A program made the translations under genes and the position numbers. A DNA stretch of 36,469 nucleotides, from contig CALJSV010000269.1 of the NCBI GenBank assembly GCA_937976095.1, forward strand, positions 1-36,469. Reading direction: 5' to 3'. Shown piece after piece: positions 7,817 through 17,511 of this stretch. Source of the stretch: an uncultured Clostridia bacterium (GTDB lineage Bacteria > Bacillota > Clostridia > Lutisporales > Lutisporaceae). How positions within the stretch are numbered: position 1 is the stretch's first letter; every line of letters begins with the position of its first letter. Under the pieces are notes generated by a model, which had not been told where the DNA came from, did no database searches, and saw only the letters and a list, made by a program, of their open reading frames with translations.

Positions 7817-7881
7817 AGAGATATGTCGGTTAATTTATAAAGCAGTAAGTGCTATCTATTAGCAAATCATAAGGAGAAGAA

Positions 7882-9054
7882 ATGAAAAATAATTGGATAG
7901 ATAAGTGGAGAGAGGATATAGAGCAGTTAGAACTAGAATTGCCAAAGCAGCATAAGCATCTGTTCTTTCATATTAAGAAAAAGGATTTTTATAAACAAAT
8001 AAAGGCTTTAAAAAATAACCTAAAAGGCTATGATAATTATATGATTGTTGCAGGTATTGCTTCAATAGTGGCTTCAGCTAGAGATGCGCATACTACAGTC
8101 ACCATGGCTATAAATAGGTTTATGCCCTTTGAGTTTTATTGGTTTAAGGAAGGGATATTTATAGTTGCTTCAATTTGCGAGCATGCATACGCTCAGAATT
8201 GTAGAGTTACACACTTTAATGGTATTTCAATAAATGAAGTGATAGATAAGGTAGAGCGTATTGTTTCTCATGAGAACGATTCCTTCCTAAAAGCACAGCT
8301 TCCTAAGTATCTTCCAGCCATTGAGGTACTTTATGGGCTTGAAATAGCTGATGGTTTTGAACATGTGGAGCTTACACTTGAGAAGCAAAACGGTGAAGCC
8401 TTTTTATTAGCTGTAGAAACCTACGATTATAGTGAAGTTAAAGGAAGAATAATCGAAAATGATGGTGTAAGTGAGGAATGTCTCCCTTTATACAGAAGGA
8501 ATAAGGATAAAAGGTACTGGAGCTTTTTTATTGAAGAACAGAAGACCTTATATTTTAACTATAATAGCTGTAGGAATATGCAGGATATTTCTGTCGAAGC
8601 GTTTTGTACAGAATTGATGAGTCGTATTGAGTCAGAGGATGTAAAAAAACTAGTAATAGACCTAAGAAATAACCTTGGAGGGAATTCAACTCTGTTAGAT
8701 CCATTTATTAAAGAGCTAAGTAAATGTATGAAGCTGAACAAAGAAGGAGGGATATTTGTAATATTGGGAAGAGAAACCTTTTCATCGGCCCTCCTAAATG
8801 CCTATTCTCTAAAAAAGAAGACAAAGGCGATATTTGTTGGTGAAGCTTCAGGTGGAAAGCCTAATTGCTATGGAGAGGTTCAGCATTTCAATCTAAAAAA
8901 CTCAATGCTAAAAGTCAGTTACTCTACTAAGTATTATGATATTATTGAGGATGATCAACTACTATCCTTCTTTCCTGATATTAACATCGAAATATCTATT
9001 AAGCATTATATTAATAGAGTGGATCCTTGCATGGAGTATATTTTAAAAGCTTGA
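7882..9054 (+). CDS. S41-family (tail-specific protease-like) peptidase domain protein
   Basis: A 390-residue protein whose C-terminal half resembles the S41 peptidase fold: DLRNNLGGNS (an acidic-Arg-x-Asn-x-Gly-Gly element typical of the family), GRETFSSALLNA with the likely nucleophile Ser301 or Ser302, and GEASGGKPNCYG after it. The N-terminal half, including SARDAHTTV (the family's conserved D-x-H-T segment), is the usual helical and beta cap. There is no signal peptide or membrane segment, so it should be cytosolic, and I see no PDZ domain motif. The ATG follows AAGGAGAAG. It stands alone between two direct repeats and has no functional link to its neighbours; its substrate is unknown. 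Confidence 0.75.
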   Translation: MKNNWIDKWREDIEQLELELPKQHKHLFFHIKKKDFYKQIKALKNNLKGYDNYMIVAGIASIVASARDAHTTVTMAINRFMPFEFYWFKEGIFIVASICEHAYAQNCRVTHFNGISINEVIDKVERIVSHENDSFLKAQLPKYLPAIEVLYGLEIADGFEHVELTLEKQNGEAFLLAVETYDYSEVKGRIIENDGVSEECLPLYRRNKDKRYWSFFIEEQKTLYFNYNSCRNMQDISVEAFCTELMSRIESEDVKKLVIDLRNNLGGNSTLLDPFIKELSKCMKLNKEGGIFVILGRETFSSALLNAYSLKKKTKAIFVGEASGGKPNCYGEVQHFNLKNSMLKVSYSTKYYDIIEDDQLLSFFPDINIEISIKHYINRVDPCMEYILKA

Positions 9055-9083
9055 GGATTGGATAAATACAGTTTAATCCATAT

Positions 9084-9098
9084 CTTGACTTCTGCAGT
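9084..9098 (+). repeat. 15-bp repeat shared with 7649-7663
   Basis: CTTGACTTCTGCAGT occurs exactly at 7649-7663, just after the left 75-bp repeat, and at 9084-9098, 77 bases before the right one. The two elements are therefore in opposite order on the two sides of the S41-like gene. Confidence 0.7.
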
Positions 9099-9175
9099 GA
9101 CAACAAAAATACCCCAAACCACCAGTAAGATCATTGGGTTTGAGTTACATCTATTCAAAAGTTGATGCATAAGGT

Positions 9176-9250
9176 AGCGAAATACTTAGATAATTAAAGC
9201 AAATTGGAGGAATAACTAATAAACAAAAATAATTTGCATTGAACTATTAA
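9176..9250 (+). repeat. 75-bp direct repeat, right copy
   Basis: Second copy of the element at 7572-7646, same orientation, five substitutions, no gaps. It ends 90 bases before the dapF start, so it may lie in the dapF promoter region. Confidence 0.9.
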
Positions 9251-9340
9251 ATATGTTAAGTTATCTTATATATAGTGGCAAGCTATGAATTCCCTCGGTT
9301 TTTAAGTGCTAAAACCCGCATAGGAAGGGAGGAAGCTTAT

Positions 9341-10192
9341 TTGTTCAGCTTTTACAAATATCACGGTTTGGGCAATGATTTTATAATTATTGACAACAGA
9401 AAAAGCAACATAAAGCTTAGCTTTAATAGTATAGTAAAAATGTGCAGTAGGAACTTTGGAATAGGTGCTGATGGTATTGTATTGGTGGAAGAAAGCATAA
9501 CTGCGGACATTAAGATGACAATTTATAATTCTGATGGAAGTAAGCCGAATATGTGCGGCAATGCATTAAGATGCTTTGGAAAGTTTGTCTATGATAGAGC
9601 TATTATAAGAAACCAGGTTTTAATGGTGGAAACACCTGCAGGTATAATGAGACTGGAGCTTAAGGTTAAAAGCAATGTTGTGGAAGCAGTACGGGTTAAT
9701 ATGGGAAGGCCGGTTTTTGACTACAAAGCTATACCATGTACAGTTGAGAAGACGCCGATAATGGGACACGATATACAAATAGCCGGAGAAAGCTATAGTA
9801 TTACAAGTCTCTTAATGGGAGTTCCACATACGGTTGTATTCGTGAATGAGCTAAATGACAATATGGTTATGGAAAAGGGCAAGTTAATTGAGAGCAACAG
9901 CTTATTCCCGCAGAAAACTAATGTAAACTTTGTTAAAGTAATGAGCAGGGATGAAATACTCTTAAGAACCTGGGAACGGGGAGCAGGCTACACATTTGCA
10001 TGCGGAACAGGTGCATGTGCAAGTGTAGTAGCGGGTATCATAAACAATATACTGGATGGAAAAGTACTGGTTCATACCAGGGGGGGAGATCTTACCATAG
10101 AATGGAAGAACAAGAAGGATGTTTTTATGGAGGGTCCGGCTGAAGAGGTTTTTATTGGCAGTTATGCAGGCTATGAAATAAATAGCTTATAA
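9341..10192 (+). CDS. dapF: Diaminopimelate epimerase
   Basis: Converts LL- to meso-diaminopimelate for peptidoglycan and lysine. The 283-residue protein begins FSFYKYHGLGNDF as expected and has both catalytic cysteines: Cys72 in NMCGNALRCFG and Cys221 in TFACGTGACAS. The start is TTG at 9341, preceded by AAGGGAGG (9326-9333); the in-frame extension to GTG 9275 adds 22 non-conserved residues without a ribosome binding site. A short inverted repeat (9296-9318) lies upstream. It leads the co-directional run of core genes, 44 bases before yicC. Confidence 0.95.
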   Translation: MFSFYKYHGLGNDFIIIDNRKSNIKLSFNSIVKMCSRNFGIGADGIVLVEESITADIKMTIYNSDGSKPNMCGNALRCFGKFVYDRAIIRNQVLMVETPAGIMRLELKVKSNVVEAVRVNMGRPVFDYKAIPCTVEKTPIMGHDIQIAGESYSITSLLMGVPHTVVFVNELNDNMVMEKGKLIESNSLFPQKTNVNFVKVMSRDEILLRTWERGAGYTFACGTGACASVVAGIINNILDGKVLVHTRGGDLTIEWKNKKDVFMEGPAEEVFIGSYAGYEINSL

Positions 10193-10236
10193 AGCTGCTG
10201 TTTTAGTTTTAACTTTTGTACGGAAGGATGATGGTA

Positions 10237-11112
10237 ATGATCAAAAGCATGACCGGATTTGGCAGAGGGGAGCATGTTCAGGATAATGTAACCTTTACAG
10301 TAGATGTCAGAACCGTAAATCATAGATATAGTGATATATCTATAAGAATACCCAGAATAATATCGACTCTTGAGGAGAAGGTCAGGGAGTACGTCAACAG
10401 CAGAGTCAGCAGAGGAAAGATCGACATATATGTAAACTACAGCTCCTTTAGTCAGGATGCTAAGGTTATGGTTGACAACAACCTTGCTGCAGCCTATGTT
10501 GAATCTCTAACCTCACTTAAAAACCAGTTTGGTCTTAGAGATGACATAAGCCTATCTGTGCTTACACGCTTTCAGGATATCCTAAAGCTTGAGACTGCAG
10601 AGCTTGATATGGACTATATATGGTCTTTGCTTAGAGTTGCCCTTGGTAATGCCTTTGATGCATTAATAGAAATGAGAAAAAGAGAAGGTGCAAGGCTTCA
10701 AGAGGATCTAGTAGGAAAGCTTGATAATATTTCTGAGAAGGTGCAATATATTAAGGAAAAATCATCACTCCTTGTTGATGAGTATAAGGCGAAGCTGTAT
10801 GATAGGATAAAGGAACTGACTAAGGATATACAGCTTGACGAAAACCGACTGCTTACAGAGGTTGCAATTTTTGCTGATAAATCCAGCATAGATGAAGAAA
10901 TAGTCAGGCTTGGAAGCCATGTGAAGGAGTTTAAAAAGGCACTTTCAATGGAAGGCTCCATAGGAAAGAAGCTTGATTTTATACTTCAGGAAATGAACAG
11001 AGAGGTAAATACTATAGGCTCAAAGGTTTCTGATATTACTATTACTAACTATGTAATAGATATGAAAACAGAGGTTGAAAAAATCAGAGAACAGGTTCAA
11101 AATATAGAGTAG
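10237..11112 (+). CDS. yicC: YicC/YloC family endoribonuclease
   Basis: Member of the YicC family, shown in E. coli and B. subtilis to be an endoribonuclease involved in RNA turnover. The 291-residue protein starts [12 protein letters not shown], the family's hallmark, and ends with the conserved DUF1732 region ([21 protein letters not shown]). Of the in-frame ATGs at 10228, 10231 and 10237, the last matches the family start and follows GGAAGG at 10222-10227. In Firmicutes it regularly precedes remA and gmk, as here. Confidence 0.93.
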   Translation: MIKSMTGFGRGEHVQDNVTFTVDVRTVNHRYSDISIRIPRIISTLEEKVREYVNSRVSRGKIDIYVNYSSFSQDAKVMVDNNLAAAYVESLTSLKNQFGLRDDISLSVLTRFQDILKLETAELDMDYIWSLLRVALGNAFDALIEMRKREGARLQEDLVGKLDNISEKVQYIKEKSSLLVDEYKAKLYDRIKELTKDIQLDENRLLTEVAIFADKSSIDEEIVRLGSHVKEFKKALSMEGSIGKKLDFILQEMNREVNTIGSKVSDITITNYVIDMKTEVEKIREQVQNIE

Positions 11113-11170
11113 TACACTAACCGGAAGTCATTTATTTTACATAAGTAATAAAAAATTGGGAGGTATACAT

Positions 11171-11446
11171 ATGAGTATTAAACTAATAAACATAGGATTT
11201 GGGAATATCGTTTCTGCAAACAGATTGGTGGCGATAGTAAGCCCTGAATCAGCTCCAATAAAAAGAATTATCCAGGAAGCAAGGGACAGAGGCATGCTGA
11301 TTGATGCTACCTATGGAAGAAGAACCAGAGCAGTTATAATTACTGATAGCGACCACATAATACTATCTGCTGTTCAACCTGAAACTGTAGCACACAGACT
11401 TACCGATAACAAGGAAGCTGTTGCTGATGACTCTGTAGAAGATTAG
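11171..11446 (+). CDS. remA: RemA family extracellular matrix/regulatory protein (DUF370)
   Basis: 91-residue RemA homologue. In B. subtilis RemA is a DNA-binding regulator that activates biofilm matrix operons. The sequence is strongly conserved: [20 protein letters not shown], then [29 protein letters not shown]. The ATG at 11171 follows GGGAGG (11158-11163). It lies between yicC and gmk, its conserved location. Whether it controls matrix genes in this organism is unknown. Confidence 0.94.
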   Translation: MSIKLINIGFGNIVSANRLVAIVSPESAPIKRIIQEARDRGMLIDATYGRRTRAVIITDSDHIILSAVQPETVAHRLTDNKEAVADDSVED

Positions 11447-11459
11447 ATTGGAGGGGTCT

Positions 11460-12071
11460 ATGAATAAAAAAGGACTTCTCATTGTAATATCTGGCCCGTC
11501 AGGCGCGGGGAAGGGTACTATTTGCAAAGAACTCATTTATCAGCAAGTACCAAATCTTGAGCTTTCTGTATCGGCTACTACAAGAAACCCAAGACCGGGC
11601 GAAATAGAAGGCAAGAGCTACTTTTTTAAGCCTAAGGAACAGTTTGTTGAAATGGTTAATAATAATGAATTTATTGAATATGCTACAGTATATGATAATT
11701 ATTATGGAACACCGAGAAAGTACGTTGTCGATAAGCTGGAAGAAGGCAAGGATGTAATCCTAGAAATAGATGTTCAAGGCGCAATGAAGGTAAAAAAGAA
11801 TACTGAAGGTGCGGTTTTTGTATTTATTTTACCGCCATCTATGGAAGAACTAAAAAATAGAATTACCTCTAGGGGTACAGAGACACTGCAGGATATTGAC
11901 AAAAGAATGCATAAGGCTTATGATGAAGTATGCTGCGCAAATAACTATGATTATGTAGTTGTTAACGATGATGTAAAGTCAGCAGCGGAGAAGATCAAAT
12001 GCATATTAATGGCAGAAAAATGCAGAGTAAACAGAGCTCAAATAGATTTTAATAGCTTTAAGGAGGTATAG
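11460..12071 (+). CDS. gmk: Guanylate kinase
   Basis: Phosphorylates GMP to GDP with ATP. 203 residues, with the P-loop GPSGAGKGT at 12-20 and GMP-binding SATTRNPRPGE and YYGTPRK. The ATG at 11460 follows GGAGGGG (11450-11456); an in-frame ATG-like start at 11448 (GTG/TTG type) would place the ribosome binding site inside the gene. It is 13 bases after remA and is followed directly by rpoZ. Confidence 0.96.
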   Translation: MNKKGLLIVISGPSGAGKGTICKELIYQQVPNLELSVSATTRNPRPGEIEGKSYFFKPKEQFVEMVNNNEFIEYATVYDNYYGTPRKYVVDKLEEGKDVILEIDVQGAMKVKKNTEGAVFVFILPPSMEELKNRITSRGTETLQDIDKRMHKAYDEVCCANNYDYVVVNDDVKSAAEKIKCILMAEKCRVNRAQIDFNSFKEV

Positions 12072-12072
12072 C

Positions 12073-12306
12073 ATGATATATCCAACTCTTACAACCCTGC
12101 TGGAAAAGGTAGACAGCAAATATACTTTGGTAGTTGCTGTTGCAAAGAGAGCCAGACAGCTGGTAGACGGGGCACAAAGGAATGTGAAGGTAAGTTCAAA
12201 CAAGCCAGTTACTATTGCTGTCCATGAAATAGCTGAGGATAAGGTAGGCTATGAAAGACATATTGTAGTAAAGCCTGCTGGTGAAGAAAATGTTAAGGAC
12301 CTGTAA
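12073..12306 (+). CDS. rpoZ: RNA polymerase omega subunit
   Basis: 77-residue omega subunit, which aids assembly of the beta' subunit into RNA polymerase. MIYPTLTTLLEKVDSKYTLVVAVAKRARQ is the family core: a start region, then the conserved YTLV..AKRARQL helix and VxIAVHEIAEDKV later. The ATG at 12073 follows AAGGAGGT (12060-12067). It begins one base after the gmk stop and its end overlaps coaBC. Confidence 0.93.
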   Translation: MIYPTLTTLLEKVDSKYTLVVAVAKRARQLVDGAQRNVKVSSNKPVTIAVHEIAEDKVGYERHIVVKPAGEENVKDL

Positions 12307-13522
12307 GCCTGAGAGTATAAACCTATCAGGAAAAAATATTGTACTTGGAGTTAGCGGTGGAATTGCTGCTTATAAGGCATGTGAGCTGACCAGCAGATTA
12401 AAAAAGCTTAATGCCAACATTGATGTAATAATGACAAGGTCAGCAGCTGAATTTGTAGCACCGCTGACCTTTCAGTCATTGTCGCTAAATCAGGTAGTTA
12501 CTGATATGTTTGATGCACCAAAGTATTGGGAGGTTGAGCATATTTCCCTTGCTAAAAAAGCAGATGTTTTTGTAATTGCACCTGCTACTGCAAACATTAT
12601 AGGAAAGCTTGCAAACGGCATAGCTGATGATATGCTGAGTACTACGGCAATGGCTACTAAAGCGCAAGTTGTAATAGTGCCAGCTATGAATGTAAATATG
12701 TATGAAAATCCTGTGGTGCAGAAAAATATAGAAGCATTAAAGGAGCTTGGCTACATTATTATTGATCCTGATGAGGGCAGGCTTGCCTGCGGAGATATCG
12801 GAAAGGGGAAAATGGCTGAGCCGGCTGAAATAGTTGAGAAGCTTGTAGAGGTATTGATGCCTAAAAGAGACCTAGAGGGCAAAACAGTAATAGTGACTGC
12901 AGGACCTACAAGAGAGGCTATAGATCCTGTTAGATATATCTCAAATCATTCCTCAGGCAAAATGGGATATGCTATAGCTGATAAGGCAGCCAAAAGGGGT
13001 GCCAGGGTATTGCTTGTTTCCGGGCCAACTAACCTGGCGACACCTACCGGTGTAGAGAGGATTGATATTGAGTCTACAGCTGATATGCTTTCAAAGGTTC
13101 TTATGCATTTTCAAAATGCAGATATTATAATCAAAAGTGCTGCTCCTGCTGATTATACAGTTGAAGAGTATTCTTCACAGAAGATTAAAAAGTCTTCAGA
13201 TGAACTTACTCTAAAGCTTAAGAAAAATCCTGATATAGCTTATGAGTTAGGAAAAATCAAGGGCCATAGGATATTAGTAGGCTTTGCGGCGGAGACCAAT
13301 GACCTTATCGAAAATGCAAAGACTAAAGTAAACAAAAAGAATTTTGACTTTATAGTCGCCAACGATGTTACTGCTGAAGGGGCGGGCTTTGGAACGGACA
13401 CAAATGTTGTTAAGCTAATTGATAAAGATGGTGAAGTCGTAGACGTTCCAAAGATGCAAAAAACCGAACTGGCGGATGTTATATTAGATAAGGTAAGTGA
13501 AATAATCAGCAAGCGTGCCTGA
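12290..13522 (+). CDS. coaBC: Bifunctional phosphopantothenoylcysteine decarboxylase/phosphopantothenate-cysteine ligase
   Basis: Two consecutive steps of coenzyme A synthesis. The N-terminal CoaC flavoprotein domain has GVSGGIAAYKA, the catalytic His84 in WEVEHISL, APATANIIGKLANGIADD, PAMNVNMY and the active-site Cys167 in GRLACGDIGKGKMAE. The C-terminal CoaB domain has VTAGPTREAIDPVRYISN, AAPADY and FVGFAAET-like VGFAAET, then ANDVT. I chose ATG 12290 (410 residues), which overlaps rpoZ by 17 bases; GTG 12281 is possible and neither has a strong ribosome binding site, so translation may be coupled to rpoZ. Confidence 0.95.
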   Translation: MLRTCKPESINLSGKNIVLGVSGGIAAYKACELTSRLKKLNANIDVIMTRSAAEFVAPLTFQSLSLNQVVTDMFDAPKYWEVEHISLAKKADVFVIAPATANIIGKLANGIADDMLSTTAMATKAQVVIVPAMNVNMYENPVVQKNIEALKELGYIIIDPDEGRLACGDIGKGKMAEPAEIVEKLVEVLMPKRDLEGKTVIVTAGPTREAIDPVRYISNHSSGKMGYAIADKAAKRGARVLLVSGPTNLATPTGVERIDIESTADMLSKVLMHFQNADIIIKSAAPADYTVEEYSSQKIKKSSDELTLKLKKNPDIAYELGKIKGHRILVGFAAETNDLIENAKTKVNKKNFDFIVANDVTAEGAGFGTDTNVVKLIDKDGEVVDVPKMQKTELADVILDKVSEIISKRA

Positions 13523-13540
13523 AGGGTGCGCTTGTTTCTT
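13510..13540 (+). terminator. Weak terminator-like hairpin at the coaBC end
   Basis: AAGCG (13511-13515) pairs with CGCTT (13529-13533) around an imperfect inner stem; the coaBC stop lies in the loop, and GTTTCTTTT follows. It may partly reduce read-through into priA, which has its own -10. Confidence 0.35.
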
Positions 13541-13558
13541 TTGAATTGATTGCTTTTA

Positions 13559-13567
13559 TGCTATAAT
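13559..13567 (+). promoter_or_regulatory. Extended -10 promoter upstream of priA
   Basis: TGCTATAAT: a perfect TATAAT (13562-13567) with the extended TG. A TTGAAT 15 bases upstream is a poor -35. It would start a transcript about 40 bases before priA. Confidence 0.5.
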
Positions 13568-13611
13568 TTGTATAAAGCATAAATAATTGGTCACGGGATG
13601 AGGGGATAAGC

Positions 13612-16050
13612 TTGAGCACTCAGATATATGCAGAAATAGTCGTTGATAATAAATGCAGGGAAACAGATAGGATATATACATATATAATACCGGAAGAGTT
13701 TTCTCAGGTAATAAAGCTAGGCTGCAGAGTCCTTGTACCCTTTGGAATAAGCAATAAAAAAACAGAAGCTTATGTAATTGGATTTAAGGACTATACAGAT
13801 GTAAGCCATAATCGTTTAAAGCGAATATTGAAAATTATTGATAATGAGCCTGTACTTTCAAAGCAGCTGATTGAGCTGGCTAAGTGGATAAAGGATACAT
13901 ATTTATGCTACTATATAGAAGCCATACAGACAATAGTACCGGCAACTGTAAGGATAAAAAGCAGTTATACAATAGAGCTAAATTTAGAAGTAAATGCTGA
14001 AGTGCTATTGGGAGGCTATACCTCTGAAAAAGCTCTTCAGATACTGGAATATCTTGAGCTAAACAATGGAGTCGTACCACTTGAGGAATTAAGGTCCTAC
14101 TTTAGTGATATCAAGCTTGATTATTATCTTAAAAAGCTTTTAGAACTGAATATTATAATTAAAAGCCAAGCCATAAAGCAAAAGACAAATAAAAAGCTGC
14201 AGAAGCTTTTATATGCAGTAGATGCTTCAGTACCGGAGCTGCCTAAAAATGCACAAAAGCAAAAGGAGCTTTATGACTATATATATAGCAAGCCTGGGAC
14301 ATGTCTTGAGGACTTAAGAATTGTGTTTAAGAATGCAGATGCTTCCTTAAAGGCACTTCTTAATAAGGGGTTAATAAGATATGAGGAACACGAAGCCTAT
14401 AGGTATAGCTTTGCTGGAGCTACTGACAATAGGAGGCATGAGCTTACTGAGCTTCAAAGCACAGCATTAGAAGAGATTAAGGCTCATTTCACTTCTTGCA
14501 GAAATGTTCTTCTGCATGGGGTCACAGGCAGCGGTAAGACTGAAATCTATCTTGAATTGATAGAAGAAAGTCTTAAAGAAGGCAAGGATGCCATAGTACT
14601 TGTACCTGAGATAGCTTTGACTCCCCAGATGATAAGCAGGTTCAGAGGAAGATTTGGGGATTGTATTGCTGTATTGCACAGCAATTTGTCTGAAGGGGAG
14701 AAGTACGATGAGTGGAGAAAGATTAGGTCTGGGCTTGTTAAACTGGTTGTTGGCGCAAGATCAGCAATTTTTGCGCCCTTTAAAAACCTAGGAATAATAA
14801 TAATAGATGAAGAGCACGAAGGTACATACAAATCAGATATTAAGCCTAAATATTTAACCAGAGAGGTAGCTGACAAGAGATGTCAGCTTGAGGGTGCAAG
14901 GTTGGTATTAGGCTCGGCTACACCTTCCATTGAGACCTACTACAAAGCTCAAAATGGAGAATATGGTCTTGTTAAGCTTTTAGAGAGAGTTATGAATAGA
15001 CCAATGCCGATGGTAGAAGTAATTGACATGCGGGAAGAGCTTAAAAACGGCAATAAAACAATATTCAGTGAAAGAATGACAGAGGAAATACTGCATACAC
15101 TAAATAATGAAAACCAACTGATACTATTTCTAAACAGAAGAGGACACTCAACCTTTGTATCATGCCGACAATGCGGTCTTGTTATGAAATGTCCCAGCTG
15201 CAGTATTTCACTTACATATCACATGCATAATGAAAGACTTACGTGCCACTACTGCGGCTTTGAAAGGACAAATCCCAAGACCTGTCCAAAATGCAGCAGT
15301 GTAAATATAAGATACTTTGGGGTTGGAACACAAAAGCTTGAAAAGGAATTTCAGACAAGATTTAATATTTCAAATACCCTAAGAATGGATGCTGATACTA
15401 CCAGTAAGAAATCCTCTCATGAAAAGATATTGGATAAGTTTAGAAACAAGGAGTCTAACGTGCTTCTTGGGACTCAGATGATTTCTAAGGGCTTGGACTT
15501 TCATGATGTAACACTTGTGGGAGTAATAACTGCAGATACCAGCATGAACCTGCCGGACTTTAGAGCTGCCGAAAGAACCTTTCAGATGATAGCACAGGTT
15601 GCAGGCAGGTCAGGGCGCGGAGAAAAGCTGGGAACAGTTATTGTACAGACTTATTCACCAGACCACTATAGTATAAAATATGCAAAGGATCATGATTATG
15701 AGGGCTTTTATGAGCAAGAGATAATGCTTCGCAGAGAGCTGTCCTACCCTCCCTTCTCAAGCATGTCCAGTATAGTACTAAGTGGAATAGACAAGGAAAA
15801 GGTAAGGAAGGCAGCAATGCTTCTGGGTGAATTCATAGAAAGATCAAACCAAAGGGAAATGCTGGAGGTCCTTGGGCCAGCAGCAGCACCTCTGGCAAAA
15901 ATAAAGAATAGACACAGATGGCAAATCATTATAAAAAGTAAGGAACAAGCCCCTATCAAAAAGCTATTATATGATATAATTAATTCCAATGAAGTTAGCT
16001 TTGGGGATGTTAGTTTAAATATAGATATGAATCCATATAGTATGTTGTAA
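13612..16050 (+). CDS. priA: Primosomal protein N', replication restart helicase
   Basis: 3'-to-5' superfamily 2 DNA helicase that reloads the replisome at stalled forks. The 812-residue protein has an N-terminal DNA-binding part, Walker A GVTGSGKT at 303-310, DEEH box at 399-402, and the eight-cysteine zinc-binding insert between about 518 and 563 (CRQCG, CPSC, CHYCG, CPKC). Helicase motifs [12 protein letters not shown] and QVAGRSGRG follow. The start is TTG 13612 after GAGGGGAT (13600-13607); no nearer ATG fits the conserved N terminus. Confidence 0.96.
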   Translation: MSTQIYAEIVVDNKCRETDRIYTYIIPEEFSQVIKLGCRVLVPFGISNKKTEAYVIGFKDYTDVSHNRLKRILKIIDNEPVLSKQLIELAKWIKDTYLCYYIEAIQTIVPATVRIKSSYTIELNLEVNAEVLLGGYTSEKALQILEYLELNNGVVPLEELRSYFSDIKLDYYLKKLLELNIIIKSQAIKQKTNKKLQKLLYAVDASVPELPKNAQKQKELYDYIYSKPGTCLEDLRIVFKNADASLKALLNKGLIRYEEHEAYRYSFAGATDNRRHELTELQSTALEEIKAHFTSCRNVLLHGVTGSGKTEIYLELIEESLKEGKDAIVLVPEIALTPQMISRFRGRFGDCIAVLHSNLSEGEKYDEWRKIRSGLVKLVVGARSAIFAPFKNLGIIIIDEEHEGTYKSDIKPKYLTREVADKRCQLEGARLVLGSATPSIETYYKAQNGEYGLVKLLERVMNRPMPMVEVIDMREELKNGNKTIFSERMTEEILHTLNNENQLILFLNRRGHSTFVSCRQCGLVMKCPSCSISLTYHMHNERLTCHYCGFERTNPKTCPKCSSVNIRYFGVGTQKLEKEFQTRFNISNTLRMDADTTSKKSSHEKILDKFRNKESNVLLGTQMISKGLDFHDVTLVGVITADTSMNLPDFRAAERTFQMIAQVAGRSGRGEKLGTVIVQTYSPDHYSIKYAKDHDYEGFYEQEIMLRRELSYPPFSSMSSIVLSGIDKEKVRKAAMLLGEFIERSNQREMLEVLGPAAAPLAKIKNRHRWQIIIKSKEQAPIKKLLYDIINSNEVSFGDVSLNIDMNPYSML

Positions 16051-16064
16051 AGAGGAGGATAAAA

Positions 16065-16529
16065 ATGGCAATTAGAATAATAAGAAAAGATGATGATGAA
16101 ATCTTAAGAAAGGTTTCTAAAAAGGTAGAGGTTATAGATGATAGAATTCTAACTCTTTTAGATGATATGAAGGATACACTTTATGATGCCCAGGGTGTTG
16201 GGCTTGCTGCGCCGCAGATAGGAGTGCTTCGCAGGGTTGTAGTGGTTGATATTGGAGAAGGTATTATAGAGCTCATCAATCCGGTTATCGTATATGAAAA
16301 CGGTGAACAGGTTGATGAGGAAGGCTGCTTAAGCTTGCCAGGAAGAAGCGGAATAGTAAAAAGACCTGAAAAGGTAATAGTAAGAGCTATGGACAGAGAA
16401 GGAAAGACTTTTGAAATGTCAGGTACAGAGCTTTTGGCAAGAGCGTTTTGCCATGAGGTGGATCACCTTAATGGAGTACTATACACAGATAAGATGATAA
16501 GAGATACTACCGACTCAAGCGAGGAATAG
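16065..16529 (+). CDS. def: Peptide deformylase
   Basis: Metal-dependent removal of the formyl group from nascent N-terminal methionine. 154 residues, with the three family motifs [18 protein letters not shown] (metal ligand Cys88) and HEVDHLNG (His130, Glu131, His134). The ATG follows GAGGAGG at 16052-16058. It is adjacent to fmt, which adds the same formyl group to initiator tRNA, and the two are probably co-transcribed with priA. Confidence 0.96.
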   Translation: MAIRIIRKDDDEILRKVSKKVEVIDDRILTLLDDMKDTLYDAQGVGLAAPQIGVLRRVVVVDIGEGIIELINPVIVYENGEQVDEEGCLSLPGRSGIVKRPEKVIVRAMDREGKTFEMSGTELLARAFCHEVDHLNGVLYTDKMIRDTTDSSEE

Positions 16530-16556
16530 CTGCAGTCTTATGAAAGGATGATGTAT

Positions 16557-17498
16557 GTGACTCAAATGAAGATTGTATATATGGGAACTCCTGATTTTGC
16601 AGTTCCTTGTTTAGATATACTTGTTAAGAACAGCTTTGATGTATGTGCAGTGGTAACACAGCCAGACAGAGAGAAGGGAAGAGGAAAAAAGCTGGCGGCT
16701 CCTCCTGTTAAGCAGCTTGCTGAAAGCCTCGGGATACCGATTTATCAGCCAGAGAGGGTGAAGACTCCTGAGTTTACTGAGGTTTTAAGACAAATAAACC
16801 CTGACCTTATAATAGTAGTTGCCTTTGGACAGATATTGCCCAAGGCGGTATTAGAAATACCAAGGCTTGGCTGTGTAAATGTTCATGCTTCACTGCTTCC
16901 AAAGTACAGAGGAGCTGCACCAATAAACTGGTGTATAATCAATGGCGAAAAGGTAACAGGAGTTACTACGATGTATATGGATGTAGGTCTTGATACCGGT
17001 GATATGATATTAAAAAAGGAAATGCCTATAGGAGAGGAAGAGACCTTCCTTGGACTTTATGAAAAGCTTTCTAAAATGGGAGCTGAAATACTTCTGGAAA
17101 CAGTCGGAATGATACAAAGTGGAACAGCTCCGAGAGAAAAGCAGGAGGACAGCCTATCAAGCTACGCACCTATAATGACAAAGGCTCTAGGGCATATTGA
17201 CTGGTCTAAGGATGCTTGGGCTATAAGGAACCTTATTAGAGGTACTCAGCCTTGGCCAAGTGCTTATACCAGTTATAAGGGTACGAATTTTAAGGTTTTC
17301 GAGTGTGAAGCTGAAAGCTTAGATAAGGTTAATGAAAGCTTTGGCTGCATAGAGGAAATACAAAAGGACGGATTAGTAGTTTCTTGTGGCAGAGGTTTTC
17401 TTAAGGTTAAGGAGCTGCAGTTTGAAAATGAAAAAAGAATGAGTGTTGAAGCTTACCTAAGAGGGCATAATATTGAAATAAATACACAATTGGTTTAG
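16557..17498 (+). CDS. fmt: Methionyl-tRNA formyltransferase
   Basis: Formylates Met-tRNA(fMet) using 10-formyl-tetrahydrofolate. About 313 residues, with GTPDFAVP near the N terminus and the folate/catalytic segment HASLLPKYRGAAPINW from His110, followed by the C-terminal tRNA-binding domain. Several in-frame starts cluster (ATG 16548, ATG 16551, GTG 16557, ATG 16566). I prefer GTG 16557 because GAAAGGA (16543-16549) is correctly spaced for it; MKIVYMGTPDF from 16566 is the minimal conserved start. Confidence 0.94.
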   Translation: MTQMKIVYMGTPDFAVPCLDILVKNSFDVCAVVTQPDREKGRGKKLAAPPVKQLAESLGIPIYQPERVKTPEFTEVLRQINPDLIIVVAFGQILPKAVLEIPRLGCVNVHASLLPKYRGAAPINWCIINGEKVTGVTTMYMDVGLDTGDMILKKEMPIGEEETFLGLYEKLSKMGAEILLETVGMIQSGTAPREKQEDSLSSYAPIMTKALGHIDWSKDAWAIRNLIRGTQPWPSAYTSYKGTNFKVFECEAESLDKVNESFGCIEEIQKDGLVVSCGRGFLKVKELQFENEKRMSVEAYLRGHNIEINTQLV

Positions 17499-17511
17499 TA
17501 GGAGGATATTT

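Larger units (their letters stand above)
7458..7881 (+). other. Intergenic region with repeat copy and extended -10
   Basis: About 420 bases between the divergent rqcH and the S41-like gene, with no plausible gene. It contains the left 75-bp direct repeat (7572-7646), a 15-mer shared with 9084-9098, and an extended -10 (TGCTAGAAT, 7808-7816) that probably drives the S41-like gene; no good -35 is seen at the right distance. The rest (7665-7790) has no recognisable content. Confidence 0.5.

Noticed and set aside
9105-9140. CAAACC/GGTTTG inverted repeat after the S41-like gene as a terminator
   Set aside because: Only six base pairs with a 16-base loop and no T run.
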